Assembly: GCA_902767025.1 (NCBI GenBank)
Contig: CACXFZ010000084.1
Span: 1 to 7,170 of the forward strand
Origin: an uncultured Coriobacteriaceae bacterium
GTDB taxonomy: Bacteria; Actinomycetota; Coriobacteriia; Coriobacteriales; Eggerthellaceae
Direction of reading: 5' to 3'
Length of the DNA: 7,170 bases
The notes under the pieces are model-generated. The model saw nothing but the letters and a program-made list of their open reading frames with translations. It was not told the origin of the DNA and searched no databases. The position numbers and the translations under genes were made by a program. Below, in pieces: positions 1 to 7,170 of this stretch; the stretch's first letter is position 1, and each line of letters starts with the position of its first letter.

Positions 1-1346
1 ATCAACGGGATCAGGAACAGCAGCTGGCGCGTCAGCGACAGGAAGATGGACTTCAAGGGCTGGCCGGTGGCCTGGAAGTAGTTCGAGCCCACGATCTGGA
101 AGCCGATCAACGGCAGCATCATCAGCTGGATCTTCAGGGCGAAGATCGTGAAGTCGTGCAAGGTGGGGTCGGTCAGGCCGAACGCGTTGACGATCTGCGC
201 CGGGAAGATATGGACGATCAGCCACATGAACACGGCGATCAGGGTCGCGCCGATGATGCCGTCGACCAGCGTCGTGCGCACGCGACCGTACAGGCGGGCA
301 CCGTAGTTGAACCCGAGCAGCGGCTGGATGGCGATGGCGATGCCGATGAGCGGGAAGATCGTGAAGATGGCGATGCGCTGCACGACGCCGATCGAGGCGA
401 GCGCCGCTTCGGCCCCCAGGGGATGCTGGGCACCGTATTCGACCAGCAGGTGGTTCATCACGAAGTTCAGCAGGGCCGCGCCGATCTGCATCGCGAAGCT
501 GGCGAATCCCAGGCCGAAGATCATGCGCACGGTGCGACGCTCCAGCGGCAGCGCGCGACGGCGCAGCCTCAAGGGGACGTTCTTCGTGAACAGGAAGTAC
601 CACAGCACGCAGGCGCACGAAGCGCCCTGGCCGACCACGTTGGAGATCGCGCTTCCCACGACCCCCATCCCCAGGCGCATGACCAGGATGTAGTTGAGCA
701 CGATGCACACGACCGCGCCGATGACCATCGTCACCAGTGCGCGGTTGGGAGCGCCCGCCGTGCGGATGAAGTTGTTCACGCCCATGCCGACGCATTGCAA
801 GAAGAATCCCAGCGAGATGATCTGGATGAACACCCGCGCGCCGTCCCACACCTCGGGTGTGGCGCTGGATATCGCGAGCAGGCCGTCGATGGCGGGGCTC
901 ATCGCGAAGATGGCCACCACGAACGCGATGATCAGGCAGAGCACGACCGTGTTGCCCAGGCTGCGCTCGGCACCTTCGTGGTCGCCCTGCCCCATGCGCA
1001 AAGCCGCCAGCGCGTTGCCGCCGTTGCCGATGAGCATGGAGATGGCCAGAAAGACGATCATGATGGGGTTGGCGGCCGTCATCGTCGCCTGCCCCAGGTA
1101 CCCTATCGACTGGCCCAGGAAGATCGAGTCGATGATGTTGTAGGCGCCGTTGACCAGCATGCCCGCAATGGCGGGAATGGCGAACTCGAGGATCAGACGC
1201 GGGATGGATTCGGTGCCCATGCGGCTGATCTTGTCGTTGCCGCCGGGCTTGCGCGGCCCGGGTGCAGCAGGCTCAGGCGCATCGTCGGACGGACGCGCCG
1301 TGGCGCCCGCCTGCCCTATGGATGCTTGTTCTTCCTGCTGTTCCAC
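1..1346 (-). CDS. MATE family multidrug/metabolite efflux transporter (partial, C-terminus beyond the window)
   Basis: Integral membrane antiporter of the MATE (NorM/DinF/MepA) family, which expels cationic drugs or metabolites in exchange for Na+ or H+. 448 residues are visible. Residues 1-46 are a hydrophilic Pro/Ala/charged cytosolic tail; hydrophobic helices follow from about residue 48. Family-like signatures are the first-helix NxxDSIFLG (70-78), GNGGNALAALRMGQGD (107-122), the NNFIRTAGAPNRA segment (191-203), QPLLGFNYGAR (341-351) and QATGQPLKS (425-433). The second half repeats the layout of the first, as expected of a two-bundle MATE fold. Roughly the last one or two helices lie off the left edge. 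The GTG start at 1346 is chosen because AAGGAAGGA lies 5 bases upstream; an in-frame ATG at 1220 (residue 43) would remove the tail but keep all helices. The substrate cannot be read from sequence. It lies 95 bases after folP-folK on the same strand. Confidence 0.93.
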   Translation of the reverse strand, partial: MEQQEEQASIGQAGATARPSDDAPEPAAPGPRKPGGNDKISRMGTESIPRLILEFAIPAIAGMLVNGAYNIIDSIFLGQSIGYLGQATMTAANPIMIVFLAISMLIGNGGNALAALRMGQGDHEGAERSLGNTVVLCLIIAFVVAIFAMSPAIDGLLAISSATPEVWDGARVFIQIISLGFFLQCVGMGVNNFIRTAGAPNRALVTMVIGAVVCIVLNYILVMRLGMGVVGSAISNVVGQGASCACVLWYFLFTKNVPLRLRRRALPLERRTVRMIFGLGFASFAMQIGAALLNFVMNHLLVEYGAQHPLGAEAALASIGVVQRIAIFTIFPLIGIAIAIQPLLGFNYGARLYGRVRTTLVDGIIGATLIAVFMWLIVHIFPAQIVNAFGLTDPTLHDFTIFALKIQLMMLPLIGFQIVGSNYFQATGQPLKSIFLSLTRQLLFLIPL

Positions 1347-1351
1347 CGTGG

Positions 1352-1360
1352 TCCTTCCTT
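1352..1360 (-). promoter_or_regulatory. Strong Shine-Dalgarno of the MATE gene
   Basis: AAGGAAGGA on the minus strand, 5 bases before a GTG. This decides the start at 1346 over the downstream ATG at 1220, and so implies that the 42-residue polar N-terminal extension is translated. Confidence 0.75.
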
Positions 1361-1412
1361 GAAAGCAAAGGTATGTTACGCCCCCGAACGGCGCGATGCC
1401 ACCCGCTCATAA

Positions 1413-1424
1413 AACATGCATGTT
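1413..1424. promoter_or_regulatory. Perfect 12-base palindrome in the folP-folK / MATE gap (possible operator)
   Basis: AACATGCATGTT reads the same on both strands. It begins 18 bases past the folP-folK stop and lies 67-78 bases upstream of the MATE GTG, in an AT-richer patch of an otherwise GC-rich window. A weak -10-like TAACAT follows closer to the gene (1373-1378), with no good -35 that I can see. The site could be an operator for a regulator of the transporter. It is too short and lacks a loop and GC-rich stem, so it is not a convincing terminator. Function is inferred from position only. Confidence 0.35.
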
Positions 1425-1441
1425 AGGCAAGGGATTCGAGG

Positions 1442-2796
1442 CTAGGCGCGCTCGATGAGCTGTGCCGCGCCGACCGTCACATGGTCGGCGGTGACGGCCG
1501 TGCCGTCGGCGAGCACGTGATGGGGCAGGATCTCGAGCAGCGGTTTCACCACGAAGTCGCGCTCGAGCAGCCGCGGATGAGGAAGCGTGAGCTCTTCGTC
1601 GCTGCTCACGTAGAGCTGGTAGTCCAGGATGTCCAGATCGCAGGTGCGCGGACCGTTCGCCTCGACGCGCACGCGGCCCAGGCTGTCCTCGATGGCCTGC
1701 AGGTACTTCAGCAGGTCGCGGGGGGCAAGTCCGGTGCGCAGCAGCGCGACCGCGTTGACGAAATCGTCCTGGTCCAGCTTGTAGGCTGGAACGCTTTCGT
1801 AGTAGCTGGACACGTCCACGATCTGCGTGTCGGGCAGCAGCGCCATGTCGGCGATCGCCTGGTTGAGCATCGCGATCTTGCCTTCGCGCTCTTCGCCGGG
1901 GTTGGCCACCAGCGCCACGTTGCACCCCAGGGCGACGACCGCATACGGGCGCACGTCCTCGAGGGCTTCCCGCGTTGCCTGCACGTTGTGGGTGCGCACG
2001 ACCGAGGCCCCCAGCTCGCAGGCGAGAACCGCTTCGGTTGCACTTGCCTGGTCGCGCTCAACCGGGTCGTCGATGCCGTAGGCCCATCCCACGTAGCGCT
2101 TGCGCGAGGGAGCGGCGAGCACGGGATAGCCCACGCGCACGCACTCGTGCAGGTTGCGCATCACGTCGAGCGTCTGCCGCGGCGTCTTGCCGAAACCCGG
2201 GCCGGGGTCGATGCAGATTCGCTCGCGGGCAACGCCGCGCTGCTCCAGGTACGCCGCCTGGCTTCCCAGCCAGGAGCTCACGCGCCCGACGATGTCTCCG
2301 TCGATCGCGCCCTCCTCCACTACCGGGTTCACGGGCGCACCCGAATCGGACGGAGTTCCCGGGGCTTCGGCCTGGGCGGTGGAATGCATCACCACGAGCC
2401 CCGCGTCGCAGTCGCAGGCCACGTCGACCATCGCAGGGTCGGTGAATCCCGTGACGTCGTTGACGATCGAGGCCCCCTGCTCCACGCAGGCGCGGGCGAC
2501 GTCCGCATGGCGCGTGTCGATGCTCACGCACAACCCCTCGGCGGCAAGTGCGCGCACCACGGAAATCACGCGCGCGAGCTCCTCGTCTGGATGCACGGGA
2601 TCGGCCCCGGGGCGCGTCGACTCTCCCCCGACGTCGATGATCAGGGCGCCTTGGTCGGACATGCGCCTGGCGTGGGCCAGCGCCTCGTCGACCGTCGCAT
2701 GGGATCCCCCGTCGGAAAACGAATCGGGCGTGACGTTGAGGATGCCCATGATCACGGGCATCCGGGAATCGAACGAATAGGTGCCGCAGCGCCAGA

Positions 2797-2800
<4 letters not shown>
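1442..2800 (-). CDS. folP-folK: Bifunctional dihydropteroate synthase / HPPK (FolP-FolK fusion)
   Basis: A cytosolic 452-residue protein carrying two consecutive folate-pathway enzymes. The C-terminal HPPK pyrophosphorylates 6-hydroxymethyl-dihydropterin with ATP; the N-terminal DHPS condenses that product with p-aminobenzoate to dihydropteroate. DHPS spans about 1-284: IMGILNVTPDSFSDGG (17-32, N22), GGESTRPGA (58-66), SIDT (93-96), VND (113-115), DPGPGFGKT (198-206), SRK (232-234) and RTH (269-271). HPPK spans about 286-452: ALGCN (290-294), SSYYESVPAY (331-340), FVNA (347-350), GRVR (375-378), GPRTCDLDI (383-391) and PHPRLLER (407-414). The linker is almost nil. M1 fits the usual DHPS beginning, and its ATG overlaps the ftsH stop by 4 bases. 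Sulfonamide hot spots F28, R63 and P64 carry consensus residues. Departures from consensus are GCN for GSN, Asn382 where E. coli HPPK has Trp89, and a longer loop after residue 140. No folE or folB is present in the window. Confidence 0.95.
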
Positions 2801-5292
<2,492 letters not shown>

Positions 5293-5335
5293 ATAGTATC
5301 TTCTCTGTTCTTCTTCGCTTTATGTGCTCGCTGCC

Positions 5336-5887
5336 TTAGATGCTCTGGCCGTAGATCGACCGCTTGAGGATGCCGATGTAAGGCAGGTTGCGGTACTTTT
5401 CGGCGTAGTCGAGCCCGTAACCCACGATGAACTCGTTCGGGCACTCGAAGCCGACGTAGCGGCAGTCGACCTTGGCCTTCTGCTCCACCTGCTTGTGCAG
5501 CAGCGTGGCGACCTCGATCGACGCAGGGCGGCGCGACTTCAGGTTCTCTATCAGGTAGCTCAGCGTCAGGCCGGTGTCCAGGATGTCTTCGGCGATGATC
5601 ACGTGGCGACCCTCGATCGACGAGGCGGTGTCCTTCAGGATCTGCACCACGCCCGAGCTTTTCACGCCGTTCTTGTAGCTGGACACGGCCATGTAGTCCA
5701 TTTCCACGGGAAGCTCGATGCGCCGGACCAGGTCGGCCATGAAGATGGCGGCACCGCTCAGCACCGACACCACCAGCAGGGGTTCCTGGTAGTCTTGCGT
5801 GATCTGCTTGCCCATCTCGGCCACGCGCTGGGCGATCTGCTCTTCGGTGTACAGGACGCGCTCGATGTCTTTGTGCATATCCAGCAT
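5336..5887 (-). CDS. hpt: Hypoxanthine(-guanine) phosphoribosyltransferase
   Basis: Cytosolic purine salvage enzyme that converts hypoxanthine (and usually guanine) plus PRPP to IMP/GMP and pyrophosphate. 183 residues, the normal bacterial length. Visible motifs are the pyrophosphate loop near LSGAAIFMADL (43-53), the flexible catalytic loop SSYKNGVKSSG (69-79), the PRPP signature VIIAEDILDTGLTL (96-109, acidic pair E100-D101 and D104) and the base-binding end FIVGYGLDYAEKYRNLPYIG (153-172). The start at ATG 5887 is preferred to an in-frame TTG at 5914: AGAAGG lies 5 bases upstream of the ATG, the TTG has no ribosome site, and the TTG would fall within about 13 bases of the candidate -10. hpt beside ftsH is a widespread arrangement; the two are 43 bases apart and probably co-transcribed. 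Confidence 0.96.
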   Translation of the reverse strand: MLDMHKDIERVLYTEEQIAQRVAEMGKQITQDYQEPLLVVSVLSGAAIFMADLVRRIELPVEMDYMAVSSYKNGVKSSGVVQILKDTASSIEGRHVIIAEDILDTGLTLSYLIENLKSRRPASIEVATLLHKQVEQKAKVDCRYVGFECPNEFIVGYGLDYAEKYRNLPYIGILKRSIYGQSI

Positions 5888-5892
5888 GCTTG

Positions 5893-5898
5893 CCTTCT
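5893..5898 (-). promoter_or_regulatory. Shine-Dalgarno that decides the hpt start
   Basis: AGAAGG on the minus strand, 5 bases before the ATG at 5887. It supports the 183-residue protein over a TTG-initiated 192-residue version. Confidence 0.75.
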
Positions 5899-5926
5899 TC
5901 CCTGCTTGGTTCAAAACATGCCCCTG

Positions 5927-5935
5927 AGTGTATCA
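5927..5935 (-). promoter_or_regulatory. Candidate extended -10 promoter for hpt-ftsH-folPK
   Basis: TGATACACT on the minus strand has the TGn extension before a -10-like TACACT (4 of 6 bases match TATAAT). No TTGACA-like -35 is visible at 16-19 bases, which extended -10 promoters can tolerate. Transcription would begin near 5920 and leave a leader of about 33 bases before the hpt ATG. The position just upstream of the first operon gene is sensible, but the match is short. Confidence 0.35.
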
Positions 5936-6001
5936 AACGCAGCGGATTAGCGGTTCACGATACGGAAACAACCAACATTCTTGCGCGATTCCGCCGTGGG
6001 A

Positions 6002-6027
6002 CGTCGCAGCCGGGCCCGTCGCAGCCG
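6002..6027. repeat. Two direct copies of an 11-base repeat in the recQ-hpt gap
   Basis: CGTCGCAGCCG occurs at 6002-6012 and again at 6017-6027, separated by GGCC, so the period is 15 bases. The central CGGGCCCG is itself palindromic. The repeat lies about 30 bases past the recQ stop and some 70-90 bases upstream of the candidate hpt promoter. There is no T-run, so it is not a rho-independent terminator. It may be a paired protein-binding site or simply a small duplication. Confidence 0.5.
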
Positions 6028-6057
6028 TTTCGCCTGCCCCGTGTCGTCGATTCTTCC

Positions 6058-7170
6058 CTACGAAAGCTCCCGGTTGAGCACGTCCAGGAACTGCTGCCCG
6101 TAGCGGTCGGCCTTCACCCGGCCCACGCCCGACACCTCCAGAAACTCGTCGCGCGTGCGGGGCTGGCGCTTGCACATGTCGGCCAGCGTCTTGTCGGAAA
6201 ACACCACGTACGCCGGCACGTTCTGGTCTGCCGCCAGCTGGGCGCGCAGCTCGCGCAGCGCCTGGAACAGGTCGGGGTCCACCGCCACGTCGTCGTACGA
6301 GCGCTGCGGCTGGCGCTCCTTCTGCCCGTCGTGCTTCTTGGGCTCGGGCTTGGGCACCTTGAGCATCAGCGTTTCACCCGATTTCAGGAAGTCCATCCCG
6401 GCGGGCGTGAGCATCACCACCGGGTAGTTGTCGAGCGTGACCGCCAGCATCCCGCGCTCCACCAGCGCGTCGAGGACGACGTGCACGTGGGTGGCCGACG
6501 CGTCCTGCATGATGCCGTAGGTCGACAGGGTGTCGTAGCCCTGCTCCTGCATGCGCGAGGATGTGGAGCCCCGCAGGATCTGGGCGATCGTGGTCTTGCC
6601 CACCGTGCGGTTGCGCTGGCCCAGGCGCGCCACGCAGCTGAGAACCTTCTGCGCATCCACGGTCACGTCGCGCTCTTCGAAGTGCGTCAGGCAGTTCTTG
6701 CAGTTGCCGCAGTAGCCGGGCGCCGTCTCGCCGAAGTAGCCCAGCAGGCGCCGGCGCAGGCAGTCGCGCGTCGTGCAGTAGAAGGCCATCTGCTTCAGCC
6801 GCTCTTCGGCCGCCGCGCGCAGCACGCGCAACGTGGGTCCGTCGATCGACGCGTTTTCCTCCATACCCGCGTTGAGCAGGAAGCGCGCCATGCCCACGTC
6901 CTTCGGCGAGTAGAGCAGCGCGCACACGGCCGGACTGCCGTCGCGACCCGCACGGCCTGCCTCCTGGTAGTAGCTTTCCATGTCGAGCGGCATGTTGTAA
7001 TGCACCACGAAGCCCACGTTGGACTTGTCGATTCCCATGCCGAACGCGTTGGTGGCCACGATGATCGGCACGCGGTCGTAGACGAACGCCTCCTGGCTGG
7101 CGGCCCGCTGCTGCATCGACATGCCGCCGTGGTAGCGCACGGCATCGACTCCCTCGTCGCAAAGCAGCGC
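6058..7170 (-). CDS. recQ: ATP-dependent DNA helicase RecQ (partial, N-terminus beyond the window)
   Basis: 3'-5' superfamily 2 DNA helicase acting in recombination repair and fork restart. The visible 370 residues are the C-terminal portion. They include most of the second RecA-like domain, with a YHGGMS motif (13-18), motif V ATNAFGMGIDKSNV (39-52) and motif VI YYQEAGRAGRDG (67-78), which carries the arginine finger. The RecQ zinc site has Cys137, Cys154, Cys157 and Cys160 (CGNCKNC). A winged-helix RQC domain (about 165-270) follows, then a Lys/Pro/Gln-rich linker (about 272-290) and an HRDC domain (about 298-366, with VPAYVVFSDKTLADM and VSGVGRVKADRYG). The layout matches full-length E. 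coli-type RecQ with one HRDC. The first RecA domain with Walker A and DExH is off the right edge, so intactness of the whole gene cannot be judged. It ends 170 bases before hpt with no obvious terminator between. Confidence 0.96.
   Translation of the reverse strand, partial: ALLCDEGVDAVRYHGGMSMQQRAASQEAFVYDRVPIIVATNAFGMGIDKSNVGFVVHYNMPLDMESYYQEAGRAGRDGSPAVCALLYSPKDVGMARFLLNAGMEENASIDGPTLRVLRAAAEERLKQMAFYCTTRDCLRRRLLGYFGETAPGYCGNCKNCLTHFEERDVTVDAQKVLSCVARLGQRNRTVGKTTIAQILRGSTSSRMQEQGYDTLSTYGIMQDASATHVHVVLDALVERGMLAVTLDNYPVVMLTPAGMDFLKSGETLMLKVPKPEPKKHDGQKERQPQRSYDDVAVDPDLFQALRELRAQLAADQNVPAYVVFSDKTLADMCKRQPRTRDEFLEVSGVGRVKADRYGQQFLDVLNRELS

Noticed and set aside
156..1412. A 418-codon open frame on the plus strand opposite the MATE gene
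   Set aside because: Its translation is Asp/His/Gln/Arg-rich and repetitive, as expected from reading transmembrane codons backwards. The minus strand gives a clear transporter that is open to the window edge.
1413..1441. Possible rho-independent terminator after folP-folK
   Set aside because: The only dyad is the loop-free AT-rich palindrome, with no GC stem and only a four-base T stretch; read-through into the MATE gene cannot be excluded.
5888..5914. A TTG start for hpt giving nine extra N-terminal residues
   Set aside because: It has no ribosome site and lies almost at the predicted transcript start, while the ATG at 5887 has a well-placed AGAAGG and gives the usual protein length.
6568..6619. 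VGKTT in the RecQ C-terminal region, resembling a nucleotide-binding P-loop
   Set aside because: The upstream glycine spacing is wrong for Walker A, and the segment aligns with the winged-helix RQC domain just before the IxxILRG stretch; the real Walker A of RecQ is off the window.

Overview
The window is a compact, GC-rich bacterial housekeeping segment in which all five protein genes lie on the minus strand. Read in the direction of transcription (high to low coordinates) they are: the C-terminal two thirds of a RecQ DNA helicase (runs off the right edge), hypoxanthine phosphoribosyltransferase (hpt), the membrane AAA+ zinc protease FtsH, a dihydropteroate synthase-HPPK fusion (FolP-FolK) and a MATE-family efflux transporter whose C-terminus runs off the left edge. 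I see no rRNA, tRNA, CRISPR array, insertion sequence or prophage gene, and no gene-free stretch above about 170 bases.

Organism: high GC, the hpt-ftsH-fol gene order familiar from Gram-positive bacteria, an FtsH with a long Pro/Gln/Ala-rich tail and a FolP-FolK fusion together suggest a high-GC actinobacterium. A member of the Coriobacteriia (Eggerthella/Slackia type) is my best guess. This is inference from style and gene order, not from a database match.

Layout: recQ ends at 6058. A 170-base gap follows, holding a candidate extended -10 promoter and a short tandem direct repeat. hpt (5336-5887) is followed after 43 bases by ftsH (2797-5292). The ftsH stop overlaps the folP-folK start in an ATGA, and no Shine-Dalgarno precedes that start, so translational coupling is likely. 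A 95-base gap with a perfect 12-base palindrome then leads to the MATE gene, which starts at a GTG with a strong Shine-Dalgarno.

Functionally, hpt (purine salvage), ftsH (membrane protein quality control) and folP-folK (two steps of folate synthesis) probably form one transcription unit. The MATE gene may be read from the same transcript or from its own promoter. RecQ is a DNA repair helicase and probably a separate unit. The points of most interest are the DHPS-first fusion and its departures from consensus, the disordered FtsH tail and enlarged outer domain, and recQ in the place where tilS often sits. I found no convincing new system; this is mostly an ordinary core-genome region.
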